DNA of 64,000 nt from Haliscomenobacter sp040401995 (lineage in GTDB: Bacteria; Bacteroidota; Bacteroidia; Chitinophagales; Saprospiraceae), in NCBI GenBank assembly GCA_040401995.1, contig JBBANM010000031.1:1-64000 (forward strand), given 5' to 3'. The notes under the pieces are model-generated. The model saw only the letters and a program-made list of their open reading frames with translations. It was not told the origin of the DNA and made no database searches. Made by a program: the position numbers and the translations under genes. Position 1 is the stretch's first letter. Each line of letters opens with the position of its first letter. This document shows, piece by piece, positions 54,243 to 62,771 of this stretch.

Positions 54243-55217
54243 CTACTTCTTTTGATCAGCTTTAACAGACACGTCTGCGTATTGCGCATCCAATGTTTTA
54301 GGCGGTATTGGCGTTGCGTTCAATTTTAGCTTTTCCCCGATCATCTGCGAGGTAGAAAATGAAGCAATCATTTGCGACAACATATCATTGGCGGCAGTAG
54401 GTGCATTGGGCAACAATATCAAATTGCTGTTGGTATGCTGGCCTATCTGCTGTAGGGTATCATAGTGTTGGGTAACTACAATCAGCGCCGAAGCTTCTTG
54501 TGAATTGATCCCTACTTTATTGAGCAAATCAACCGACTCCTCCAAACCGCGGGCAATTTCGCGCCGCTGATCGGCAATACCTTGTCCTTGGAGACGCTTG
54601 CTTTCTGCTTCGGCCTTGGCACGGGCTACGATGCGAATCCGTTCTGATTCTGCTTCATATTCGGCGGCCAATTTTTGACGTTCGGCAGCATTGATGTGGT
54701 TCATCGCATTTTTTACCGCCTGATCAGGATCAATATCGGTTACCAGCGCTTTGAGGATGCCGTAGCCGTATTCGGTCATGGCTTCTTCCAATTCACGTTT
54801 GATGGCCAAGGCAATATCGTCTTTGCGTTCGAAGACGTCATCGAGGCGCATTTTAGGTACTTCAGCACGCACCGTGTCAAAAACGTAAGCGGTAATTTGC
54901 TCGTGTGGGTTTTGCAATTTGTAAAAGGCATCGTAAATGGCGTCTTCTAATACCTTGAACTGCACCGAAATTTTGACCTTGACAAACACGTTGTCTTTGG
55001 TTTTGGTTTCCACAAGTACATCCAATTGATTGATTTTCAACGTAACACGACCAGCAGTGCGGTCAATCAACGGAATTTTGAATTGTAAGCCGGAATGCCG
55101 TACGCTGTGAAAACGCCCCAAGCGTTCAATCACTAACGCAGTTTGTTGTTTGACGGTGAATACACCCGAGAAAAAGATGAGGAGTGCTGCGACTAAGAGA
55201 AAATAGATCATGACCAT
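54243..55217 (-). CDS. SPFH/Band-7 (stomatin-paraslipin-like) membrane protein
   Basis: A 324-residue protein with an N-terminal hydrophobic anchor (MIYFLLVAALLIFFSGVFTV), then an SPFH domain (QQTALVIERLGRFHSVRHSGLQFKIPLID ... VFVKVKISVQFKV ... AEVPKMRLDDVFERKDDIA) and a coiled-coil-like region from about 175 (INAAERQKLAAEYEAESERIRIVARAKAEAES). Such proteins form large rings in membrane microdomains and tune proteases or other complexes. There is no adjacent NfeD-like gene, which often accompanies paraslipins. Start at 55217 or at 55211 (MIYFLL). Confidence 0.93.
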   Translation of the reverse strand: MVMIYFLLVAALLIFFSGVFTVKQQTALVIERLGRFHSVRHSGLQFKIPLIDRTAGRVTLKINQLDVLVETKTKDNVFVKVKISVQFKVLEDAIYDAFYKLQNPHEQITAYVFDTVRAEVPKMRLDDVFERKDDIALAIKRELEEAMTEYGYGILKALVTDIDPDQAVKNAMNHINAAERQKLAAEYEAESERIRIVARAKAEAESKRLQGQGIADQRREIARGLEESVDLLNKVGINSQEASALIVVTQHYDTLQQIGQHTNSNLILLPNAPTAANDMLSQMIASFSTSQMIGEKLKLNATPIPPKTLDAQYADVSVKADQKK

Positions 55218-55422
55218 GGTGTTTTTTAGGTTGATGTACTTTTACAGTGTGTTTGAATCGGCGAAGTTGTCGCAATTAGGAGCTTATTTTTTTAGAATAG
55301 CTGCAATTGCATTGAAAGATGCTCTAAAATAAGGTAAAATCTGGTATGACACATGGAAATGTGCTTGCAAATCGCCGAATAGTCATTTCGGATCGACACA
55401 GTAAGCAGAAACCAGCAACCAG

Positions 55423-56007
55423 TTATGCTTTCTTAAGCTTATCGGCAAATTGCTTGCGAAACTTGGTCACTTTTGGCGTAATCACAAAGGTGCAATAAGA
55501 GTTGCGACTACCCACGTTTTTATAATAATTTTGGTGGTAATCTTCCGCCGGGTAAAACTTTTCCAGCGGGGTGATCTCTGTTACAATCGGTTTGTCCCAA
55601 ATGGAAGTGGCTACTTCCTTCTTTGATTGTTCGGCAATTGCTTTTTGCTGTTCTGAGGTGTAAAAAATAGCCGAGCGGTATTGTGGTCCTACGTCATTGC
55701 CTTGGCGATTCAAGGTGGTAGGATCGTGTGAACTCCAAAACATCAATAAGATCTGATCCAGGGAAACGACCTTGGGGTTGTAATTGATTTCGGCTACTTC
55801 CACATGACCCGTAAGTCCCGAACATACTGCCGTATAGTTGGCGTCTTTTTCAGTTCCACCAGCATAACCGGATACCACAGAATAGACGCCTTCCACGTCT
55901 TGCAATACCGCTTCAACGCACCAAAAACAGCCGCCGCCCAGGATAATGGACTCCAATTCGTCGGCAGGGATATTGCTCAGGTCTTTATTCATTGTTTGTT
56001 CACTCAT
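55423..56007 (-). CDS. msrA: peptide methionine sulfoxide reductase MsrA
   Basis: A 194-residue MsrA, which reduces methionine-S-sulfoxide. The active-site block is GGGCFWCVEAVLQDVEGVYS, with Cys27 as nucleophile, followed by SGYAGGTEKDANYTAVCSGLTGH and DPTTLNRQGNDVGPQYRSAIF. The C-terminal YCTFVITPKVTKFRKQFADKL completes the domain. There is no signal peptide, so a cytoplasmic enzyme; a C-terminal resolving Cys is present only in the YCTF region. It appears monocistronic, with a palindromic element upstream. Confidence 0.96.
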   Translation of the reverse strand: MSEQTMNKDLSNIPADELESIILGGGCFWCVEAVLQDVEGVYSVVSGYAGGTEKDANYTAVCSGLTGHVEVAEINYNPKVVSLDQILLMFWSSHDPTTLNRQGNDVGPQYRSAIFYTSEQQKAIAEQSKKEVATSIWDKPIVTEITPLEKFYPAEDYHQNYYKNVGSRNSYCTFVITPKVTKFRKQFADKLKKA

Positions 56008-56055
56008 TTTCGCTTGATTTGCAATGGAAACGCAAAATAAAGCCGGAGGGTTCAG

Positions 56056-56136
56056 TAGAGACGCGATTAATCGCGTCTTTGCCTATTCCCGATTTATCGC
56101 GTCTTTGCCCAGTCGCGATAAATCGCGCCTCTACAA
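56056..56136. repeat. GTAGAGAC/CGCGAT palindromes (family F) upstream of msrA
   Basis: A 20-base perfect palindrome AGACGCGATTAATCGCGTCT (56059-56078) begins the element. GATTTATCGCG at 56091-56101 and CGCGATAAATC at 56115-56125 are also inverted, and the outer parts GTAGAG and CTCTAC face each other. It lies in the 146-base gap between mqnA and msrA, which run in the same direction. Confidence 0.7.
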
Positions 56137-56153
56137 TTAACCCAATCGTGTCT

Positions 56154-56966
56154 CTAACTAGCCTTCGCTAATATCCCTTCGTGGTTCACTTTCGCGTCAG
56201 GAGCAAATTTCGGAAAAACATTGCTGCCCATTTTTTGCAAAAACAGATCCAAGCCCTGTTTTTTAGGCGCATCCAGTTGATAACTGATGTTTTGCGTGAA
56301 ATAGGTTTTGAGGTCAAAACCGGGATGTACTGCAGGTAAAAGATACAACAGCTCAGGCAGGTGATCCAAACCCACTTGCAAAGCTTGATTAAAAGCAGCG
56401 ATAAAGTCTTTGTCCAAAGGGCGATTGCTCACCCAGGCGGCAAAAACAAAGGGAAGACCAGTATGGGCAATCCAGGCCTCGCCTAGATCGTAAACATAAG
56501 GATGTCTTTCATCCAAACCCATGGTGCGGTCGCCGATGACAAGCGCTCCCGTTCTACCGCCGATGGTGGTTTCAAAACCTGGCCGGGCCGGCAGCATCTC
56601 AATATCTAGTTTCCAATATTCGCGGATGAGGATTTTAGCCAATTCAACCGAAGTACGGGAATGGTAATCCAAATAGATGCGTTTCAATTGCTCTAATGGC
56701 CGATCCGCGTAAATACACACCGTTTTTACTGGCCCAACTGTACCGATACAAAAATCGGAAATGATATGCGGGTTCGTCAATTCAGGAATAATGGCCACCG
56801 GTACCAAACCCAAATCCGCTTGACCGTTTTTGAGTTTTTGCGCACAAATGGAAGGAATATCCAATACAAGATCTAAAGCTTCTACTACTGGACTTTTGAA
56901 AATGCCGTACAATAAGGGCTTAGTATTCAAATAGCTAACTGCTGAAACTCGAATCTTGTCATTCAT
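56154..56966 (-). CDS. mqnA: chorismate dehydratase MqnA (futalosine menaquinone pathway)
   Basis: A 270-residue periplasmic-binding-protein-like enzyme that dehydrates chorismate to 3-enolpyruvylbenzoate, the first step of the futalosine pathway. The N-terminus RVSAVSYLNTKPLLYGIF is the family signature, followed by LGLVPVAIIPEL, YLDYHSRTSVELAKILI and ALVIGDRTMG. No signal peptide. It is the last of a three-gene operon: mqnE, then a histidine phosphatase, then this, with gaps of two and one bases. MqnB, MqnC and MqnD are not in the window. Confidence 0.94.
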   Translation of the reverse strand: MNDKIRVSAVSYLNTKPLLYGIFKSPVVEALDLVLDIPSICAQKLKNGQADLGLVPVAIIPELTNPHIISDFCIGTVGPVKTVCIYADRPLEQLKRIYLDYHSRTSVELAKILIREYWKLDIEMLPARPGFETTIGGRTGALVIGDRTMGLDERHPYVYDLGEAWIAHTGLPFVFAAWVSNRPLDKDFIAAFNQALQVGLDHLPELLYLLPAVHPGFDLKTYFTQNISYQLDAPKKQGLDLFLQKMGSNVFPKFAPDAKVNHEGILAKAS

Positions 56967-56967
56967 A

Positions 56968-57597
56968 TTACAACTGCATGGTTTCTAATTCGGACAAATG
57001 CCGAACATCGTTTTCTAAATCTAAAACAAAATTGCCGTTCTGATAATGAACCAGGTAAAGTCCGGTATTGGAGTGGTTGAATTGTTCCATGTGTTTCAAA
57101 TCCATGTTTTTGAACAAAGTCACCATACAACGCATGGCTCGACCATGACTACACACCAGCAACAATTTTTCCGGTCGGGTTTTTAGGTGATCAATGAAGC
57201 GACCCATTCGATGTGCCAATTCATGGGCGCTTTCGCCTTCTTCTAGTTTGGCATGGTAATCGCCCGCTTGCCATGCATTCATCATATGGCGATAATCTTG
57301 GTGCATTTCGGGCGTGTTATGTTTGCCTTCGTGTATGCCCCAACCCATCTCGTTGATATCGGCATGTTGCTCCCAGTTGATGCCTTTTTGCAAAAATGGC
57401 GCAACTGTTTCATGCGTACGCACCAACTTGGAGGTGAGTACCGTCTCAAAAGGCAAATGCTGGTATTGTTCAAAAAACGCTTGAGCCTGTTGTCGGCCAG
57501 TGTCATTCAAGCTGGAGTCCACACCACTGCCTTGCACGATGTGTTTTTTGTTTAACTCTGTTTCCCCATGACGGAGAATGTATATCGTTTTGTTCAT
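56968..57597 (-). CDS. histidine phosphatase-family protein inside the menaquinone operon
   Basis: A 209-residue phosphoglycerate-mutase-like phosphatase: IYILRHGETELNKKHIVQG with the nucleophile His10 of RHGE, NDTGRQQAQAF and VCSHGRAMRCMVTLF with the second catalytic His. Acid-base Glu is in WGIHEGK. Size and motifs fit cobC/GpmB-like phosphatases. It begins two bases after mqnE and ends one base before mqnA, so it is fully embedded in the operon. No step of the known pathway uses a phosphatase, so its role is unassigned. Confidence 0.92.
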   Translation of the reverse strand: MNKTIYILRHGETELNKKHIVQGSGVDSSLNDTGRQQAQAFFEQYQHLPFETVLTSKLVRTHETVAPFLQKGINWEQHADINEMGWGIHEGKHNTPEMHQDYRHMMNAWQAGDYHAKLEEGESAHELAHRMGRFIDHLKTRPEKLLLVCSHGRAMRCMVTLFKNMDLKHMEQFNHSNTGLYLVHYQNGNFVLDLENDVRHLSELETMQL

Positions 57598-57599
57598 CG

Positions 57600-58799
57600 T
57601 TAGTTGTTTACCACTGGCAGCGCCATGTAGCCTTTGAACTGGGTATCTTCCACAAATTGATGGTCGGTAAAATCCTGAACCACATTATAAAGCGTATCGC
57701 GCTCAATGGGGCGACGACCAACTCTGCGAATCAGGGTTACCAACTCTTGGGTGTTCAGCGCCGGTGTTTGCTCTTCTGAACCCGCCATGGAGTAGATTTT
57801 CGTGGTATCGTCGATGGTGCCATCGATATCGTCTACGCCAAACGAAAGCGACAACTGCGCAATATTCCGACCAATCATTGGCCAGTAAGCTTTGATGTGG
57901 TCAAAATTATCAAGATAAATACGACTGATGGCGTAATTGCGCAAGTCTTCGATGGTACTTACCTCGCCCAAATGGGATAACTCATTGTCTTGACTGCGGT
58001 ACTTTAAGGGGATGAAAGTCTGGAAACCGCCGGTTTTATCCTGCAATTTGCGCAGTTCTTCCAAGTGGTGAACGCGGTGGTGGTATTTTTCAATATGGCC
58101 ATACAACATGGTGGCGTTGGAGCGCATACCCAATTCGTGCCAGATTTCATGGATGCGCAGCCACTCTTCGCCGCTGCACTTGCCGCCAGCAATTTGATCG
58201 CGAATTTCCGGGTGGAAAATTTCCGCGCCGCCGCCGGGTAGTGATTCCACACCAGCTGCCTTCATGCGCTGCATGCCTTCCTCGTAGCTGATTTTGGCTT
58301 TTTTGAAAATGTAATGAAACTCAACTGGCGTGAGCGCTTTGAGGTGTAATTCCGGGCGGTGCGCTTTGATTTGGCGGAACAACGTTTCGTAAAATTCCAT
58401 ATCGTACTGTGGCAATACGCCCCCTACAATGTGGACTTCGGTTACCGGATCGCCGTCGTATTTGCGCACAATGTCCATGATATCTTCCATGCTGTATTCC
58501 CAGCCTTCGCTGCGTTGCTTGATCAGGCGAGAATAAGAACAGAAAGAGCAAGTATACAAACACACATTGGTAGGCTCAATGTGGAAATTGCGGTTGAAGT
58601 AAGTATTGTCGCCATTTTTTTGCTCGCGGATAAAATTGGCTAGGGTTCCCAAATAACCCAATTCTCCCTTTTCAAACAACAGTAAACCCTCGGCTTCGGT
58701 GATGCGTTCGCCATCCTGAACTTTCTGGGCAATAGCGCGAAATTCGGGAGCGAGTTGCTGGTCTTCAATCAAAAGGGCTACTTTTTTAGCGGCGGTCAT
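57600..58799 (-). CDS. mqnE: aminofutalosine synthase MqnE (radical SAM)
   Basis: A 399-residue radical SAM enzyme. The [4Fe-4S] cysteines are C80, C84 and C87 in NVCLYTCSFCSYS, after NRNFHIEPT. Other blocks are TEVHIVGGVLPQYDMEFYE, GMQRMKAAGVESLPGGGAEI (typical of MqnE/MqnC/CofH relatives) and the C-terminal substrate-binding region. MqnE joins 3-enolpyruvylbenzoate-type intermediate to S-adenosylmethionine to give aminofutalosine. The neighbour mqnA supports MqnE over MqnC. First gene of the operon. Confidence 0.93.
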   Translation of the reverse strand: MTAAKKVALLIEDQQLAPEFRAIAQKVQDGERITEAEGLLLFEKGELGYLGTLANFIREQKNGDNTYFNRNFHIEPTNVCLYTCSFCSYSRLIKQRSEGWEYSMEDIMDIVRKYDGDPVTEVHIVGGVLPQYDMEFYETLFRQIKAHRPELHLKALTPVEFHYIFKKAKISYEEGMQRMKAAGVESLPGGGAEIFHPEIRDQIAGGKCSGEEWLRIHEIWHELGMRSNATMLYGHIEKYHHRVHHLEELRKLQDKTGGFQTFIPLKYRSQDNELSHLGEVSTIEDLRNYAISRIYLDNFDHIKAYWPMIGRNIAQLSLSFGVDDIDGTIDDTTKIYSMAGSEEQTPALNTQELVTLIRRVGRRPIERDTLYNVVQDFTDHQFVEDTQFKGYMALPVVNN

Positions 58800-58987
58800 G
58801 GCTACATTTTTTGTTTCAGTAAAGGTAACAATCTTTCGGAACTTTCAGTTTTGATTGAAAGAAAGTTTTTTTAAATCCCCGACAAAATACGGCGCATTTT
58901 TTTGCAGATTGTATTGATTTCTAATTTTCTTGCGTTGGTTTTGGGGCAGTTTGATTGGTAAAAAAACATTCAACCGTTCCTTAACAT

Positions 58988-59926
58988 GTGGTGAGCGCTG
59001 GCGGACGTTTTTCATTTTCGCAAAAATCACTGACCGTGGTCTCTATTCTTATTCCGGTTTTCGATTACGATGTTCGCCCTTTGGTTAAAGAATTGCTCCA
59101 GCAAGGACGACTGACCGGTGTCTTTTTTGAAATCCTTTGTCTGGATGATGCTTCCAACGAGTCTTTTTGTGTACTAAATCGGGAAATCACTGCTTGGCAG
59201 GGTGTTCGCTACGAAGAATTGCCGGCTAACGTAGGGCGATCCCGCATCCGCAACCTTTTGGCGGAAAAAGCGCGGTTTGAGTACCTGTTGTTTATGGATT
59301 GTGATTCGGGGGTAGGGCATGCTGATTATTTGGCGCGCTATCTTCAACACCAGGAACCCGATTTGTTGCTTTATGGCGGGCGTTGTTATTCCGCGGAGCC
59401 GCCAGCAGCGCAAGCATTCTTACTCCATTGGCATTTTGGAAAAAAAAGGGAGGAAATCCCGGTTGCACAGCGCCAGACCGATCCCTATCATTCCTTCATG
59501 ACCAACAATTTTTGGATACCAAGATCCATCTTCCAAACCATTAAATTTGCGCAAGATTTGCGGGAATATGGCCACGAAGACACCCTTTTTGGACAAGAAT
59601 TAGCGGCAAAACAAGTGCGGATTTTACATTTGGATAACCCATTGGAACATTTGGGTTTGGAACCCGCGGCTGTTTTTCTGCAAAAAAACGAAACGGCCAT
59701 CAAAAACCTGGTTTTTTTAGCACAAAAAGGTACCCCCGTGACAACTCGGCTGAATCGGGCTTTTCAAACCTTAAAAAAATTGCGGCTGAATGGCGTTTTA
59801 TCACTAATTTTCAGTCCCATAGAACCTTTGATTCGAAGGTATTTGATCCAATCCAAACATCCCAATTTACTGTGGTTAGATGTATTCAAACTGGGTAAAA
59901 TATGTGTATATACAAAAATTCCCTAA
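58988..59926 (+). CDS. family 2 glycosyltransferase
   Basis: A GT-A glycosyltransferase of about 300 residues. VSILIPVFDYDVRPLV begins the fold, LCLDDASNESF is the nucleotide-binding loop, VGRSRIRNLLAEKARFEYLLFMDCDSGVG holds the DxD-type motif, and a basic C-terminal helix (LKKLRLNGVLSLIFSPIEPLIRRYL) could touch the membrane. The annotated GTG start at 58988 adds 16 residues; a GTG at 59036 would give MVSILIPV, which is how these proteins usually begin. I keep the longer frame with doubt. The glutamate-synthase-like gene follows after 18 bases, so they may be cotranscribed. Sugar and acceptor unknown. Confidence 0.82.
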   Translation: MVSAGGRFSFSQKSLTVVSILIPVFDYDVRPLVKELLQQGRLTGVFFEILCLDDASNESFCVLNREITAWQGVRYEELPANVGRSRIRNLLAEKARFEYLLFMDCDSGVGHADYLARYLQHQEPDLLLYGGRCYSAEPPAAQAFLLHWHFGKKREEIPVAQRQTDPYHSFMTNNFWIPRSIFQTIKFAQDLREYGHEDTLFGQELAAKQVRILHLDNPLEHLGLEPAAVFLQKNETAIKNLVFLAQKGTPVTTRLNRAFQTLKKLRLNGVLSLIFSPIEPLIRRYLIQSKHPNLLWLDVFKLGKICVYTKIP

Positions 59927-59944
59927 CTCCTAATCAGCCCTGAC

Positions 59945-61552
59945 ATGCGCAACAGTTTTATCTTAACTAGTATTATTTCCTTGTTATTAACGGCCGCATT
60001 GGGCTACTTTTTTAGCCCGCAATGGCTATGGCTGTTGTTGTTGGTTATCCCCTACATTGGGCTTGGCATTCAAGACCTGGTACAAACCAAACACGCCATT
60101 CGCCGCATTTTTCCGGTCTTTGGTCGGGGACGTTACCTGATGGAATGGTTGCGGCCGAAGATGTACCAATACTTCATCGAGTCCGATACCGATGGCAAAC
60201 CCATCAGTAGGATCCAGCGCTCGGTAGTGTATCAGCGCGCCAAAAAAGTAGTGGATACCACCCCATTTGGAACGCAATTGGATGTATACGCTGAAGGATA
60301 CGAATGGATGAACCACTCTATTGCTGCCCTCGACAGCCACCAATTGGATCATGACCTGCGGGTAATGATTGGCGGGGCAGAGTGCAAACAACCTTATTCA
60401 GCCAGTATTTTGAACGTTTCCGCCATGAGTTTTGGCTCGCTGAGCACCAACGCAGTTTTGGCCTTAAATGGCGGCGCAAAAATTGGAAATTTTGCCCACA
60501 ACACCGGAGAAGGCGGCATTAGTCCTCACCACCTGACCATGGGCGGCGATTTGGTGTATCAAATAGGTACCGGATATTTTGGTTGTCGCACCAAGGATGG
60601 GAAATTTTCTCCAGAAGCCTTTGCCGATCGAGTTGCCATCCCCAATGTGAAGATGATTGAAATCAAATTGTCGCAGGGCGCAAAACCTGGTCATGGCGGT
60701 ATTCTTCCCGCCTTGAAAAACACGCCAGAGATTGCCGCAATCCGCGGGGTAGAGCCCTATACTGAGGTTTTGTCGCCGCCTTATCATACGGCCTTTACCA
60801 CGCCCATTGAGATGATGCATTTGATCGCTCAAATGCGGGAATTATCAGGCGGCAAACCGATTGGGTTTAAGTTGTGTATTGGGCATAAACGCGAGTTCAT
60901 TGCCATTGCCAAGGCGATGGTGGCCACAGGGATCAAACCCGACTTCATTACCATTGATGGGGGAGAAGGGGGTACAGGTGCAGCCCCAATGGAGTTTTCC
61001 AACAGCGTGGGCATGCCTTTTCGCGAGGCTTTGGCGTTTGCTTATGATGTATTGGCCGGTTTTGACTTGAAGAAAGACATCAAATTGAATGGATCTGGTA
61101 AGATCATCAATAGTTTTGATTTGTTTAGAACCATTGCTTTGGGTGCTGATTTTTGCAACAGCGCGCGGGCGATGATGCTGGCATTGGGCTGCATCCAAGC
61201 GTTGGAATGCAACAAAAACATTTGTCCGACGGGTGTGGCTACCCAAAATCCGCAATTGATGGCGGGTTTGGTGGTATCTGATAAAAAAGTGCGGGTGGCC
61301 AATTACCATCAAGAAACGGTGCGCAATTTTGTGGAATTGATGGCGGCGGCGGGTTTGGAGCAGACGAGTTTGATTAATCGCTACCATGTATACCGTAGAA
61401 CGAATAGCAACGAGTATAAGACTTACGAGGAGTTGTTCCCGCATTTGTTGCCGGGTAGTTTGCTGCAGGAAAGTTCGGTGCCGGAATATTTGTTGCGGGA
61501 TTGGCAGCGGGCCAATGCGCATAGTTTTCAGGTGATTCATCAGGTGTGGTAA
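59945..61552 (+). CDS. FMN-binding glutamate synthase-family protein with N-terminal membrane anchor
   Basis: A 535-residue protein with two hydrophobic helices at the N-terminus (ILTSIISLLLTAALGYFF, WLLLLVIPYIGLGI) and the TIM-barrel FMN-binding domain of glutamate synthase (GltB central/GltS-like): MSFGSLSTNAVLALNGGAKIGNFAHNTGEGG, EIKLSQGAKPGHGGILPA, DFITIDGGEGGTGAAPMEF, and an iron-sulfur-type cysteine cluster ALGCIQALECNKNICPTGVA. It lacks the glutamine amidotransferase domain. Relatives are annotated as glutamate synthase large-subunit-like, but real substrate is unclear. Its TAA stop is formed by the first bases of a family D repeat. Confidence 0.9.
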   Translation: MRNSFILTSIISLLLTAALGYFFSPQWLWLLLLVIPYIGLGIQDLVQTKHAIRRIFPVFGRGRYLMEWLRPKMYQYFIESDTDGKPISRIQRSVVYQRAKKVVDTTPFGTQLDVYAEGYEWMNHSIAALDSHQLDHDLRVMIGGAECKQPYSASILNVSAMSFGSLSTNAVLALNGGAKIGNFAHNTGEGGISPHHLTMGGDLVYQIGTGYFGCRTKDGKFSPEAFADRVAIPNVKMIEIKLSQGAKPGHGGILPALKNTPEIAAIRGVEPYTEVLSPPYHTAFTTPIEMMHLIAQMRELSGGKPIGFKLCIGHKREFIAIAKAMVATGIKPDFITIDGGEGGTGAAPMEFSNSVGMPFREALAFAYDVLAGFDLKKDIKLNGSGKIINSFDLFRTIALGADFCNSARAMMLALGCIQALECNKNICPTGVATQNPQLMAGLVVSDKKVRVANYHQETVRNFVELMAAAGLEQTSLINRYHVYRRTNSNEYKTYEELFPHLLPGSLLQESSVPEYLLRDWQRANAHSFQVIHQVW

Positions 61553-61765
61553 GGCTCCAATGGTGTAGAGACGCATTGCAATGCGTCTCTACGTACATCG
61601 TGCTCAATGATAATTGGTTAGCATTGTTTTTTGTTGGTTTAAAAACCCCAGGCTCTGAAGGTTAAGGCTCCAATGGTGTAGAGACGCATTGCAATGCGTC
61701 TCTACACCATTGTGCTCAATAACAATTGGTTAGATTTTTTTCTTGGTGGTTTTAAGAAGCCCAGC
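61550..61765. repeat. family D repeat pair, tandem with a 112-base period
   Basis: Units at 61550-61607 and 61662-61719 match each other and those at 53196 and 53359. The palindrome at 61671-61712 has perfect arms of 21 bases: CAATGGTGTAGAGACGCATT... and its complement with no loop, a 42-base palindrome. The palindrome of the first unit is 61565-61592. Extension repeats (AATTGGTTAG... plus T-rich tracts) follow both units. The first unit begins with the TAA stop of the preceding gene. The remainder to 61905 is AT-rich with no gene. Confidence 0.85.
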
Positions 61766-61905
61766 ACCCAACCAAATCTATCTCGAAAATCATCAACTCA
61801 AAGCCATTTCCCCCCAACGGTTTTAGCATTTTGCCCCTTTGCAAAATTAGCCCCAATGTGTATCTTTAGCCCTTAATTTTTCCTTGCTAAGATCACAAAT
61901 GCCAA

Positions 61906-62496
61906 ATGACAGTAAGATTTGCTCGCTTGTCCCTACAATGCTTAATGTTTTTGATTTTTTCACTCCCACTATCCGCCCAAGTCCAAGAGGATATTGCCGT
62001 CAAAAAAGCCTACGTCAAAAAATACGCTTGGTTGGCGATCGAAGAAATGAAGCGAACGCGGATTCCGGCCAGCATCAAACTCGCTCAAGCGATGGTGGAA
62101 ACCAATTCCGGCTCCAGCGAATTGGCCAATAAATACAACAACCATTTCGGGCTCAAATGTGGTAAAGTATGGAACGGGGAGGTCAACAAACGCTACGATG
62201 ATGATCGCGATAGAGATGGTTTTGTGATTGAGTCGTGTTTTCGGGTGTATCCTACCATCAAAGATTCGTACATGGATCATTCGGCTTATTTGATGAGTCC
62301 GGAAAAGATTCCGCGGTATGGTACCTTGTTTGCGTTGGAGCCAACGAATTACCGAGCTTGGGCGGAAGGCCTGCAAAGAGGTGGCTACTCCACCAATCCT
62401 GAATACGCAGCCAGCCTGATCCGGACGATTGAATTGCTGCGTTTGCATGAATTGGATCAAAAAGTAATCAAGGAGATGAAGTTGAAAAGGCCGTAG
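61906..62496 (+). CDS. glucosaminidase-domain (FlgJ-like) secreted peptidoglycan hydrolase
   Basis: A 196-residue enzyme with signal peptide (LQCLMFLIFSLPLSAQ) and a mannosyl-glycoprotein endo-beta-N-acetylglucosaminidase-like domain (GH73). Seen are IPASIKLAQAMVETNSGSSELANKYNNHFGLKCGK with the catalytic Glu of the VETNSG segment, YDDDRDRDGFVIESCFRVYPTIKDSYMDHSAYLM, YRAWAEGLQRGGYSTNPEYA and a final basic helix. It cleaves glycan strands of peptidoglycan. No LysM domain is attached. A single-gene unit between the family D repeats and the next surface protein. Confidence 0.93.
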   Translation: MTVRFARLSLQCLMFLIFSLPLSAQVQEDIAVKKAYVKKYAWLAIEEMKRTRIPASIKLAQAMVETNSGSSELANKYNNHFGLKCGKVWNGEVNKRYDDDRDRDGFVIESCFRVYPTIKDSYMDHSAYLMSPEKIPRYGTLFALEPTNYRAWAEGLQRGGYSTNPEYAASLIRTIELLRLHELDQKVIKEMKLKRP

Positions 62497-62771
62497 GGAG
62501 GGGAGGTAGTAATTGGAAATTTGGGTCTACATGGTAATAGATAGTCACTCTAAATAAAATAAATAATTGAATTTCAATACTTTGAAAGAAATTTGAGCTA
62601 TTGTTGACAAAAAAATATTTATCGAAAAAATTATTTAATTGGTTGTTAAAGCCTTATTTATATTTTCAATTACAATGTGTAAACTACAATTGAAAATATT
62701 GAATATATCCATTACATTGCATAATGTTAGATGGATTATCCAGCTATAAGTAACAACTAAATTTCAGTACA

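Noticed and set aside
60845..61576. A 243-codon minus-strand frame opposite the glutamate-synthase-like gene.
   Set aside because: Shadow frame in a GC-richer gene; the plus-strand protein is clearly the real one.
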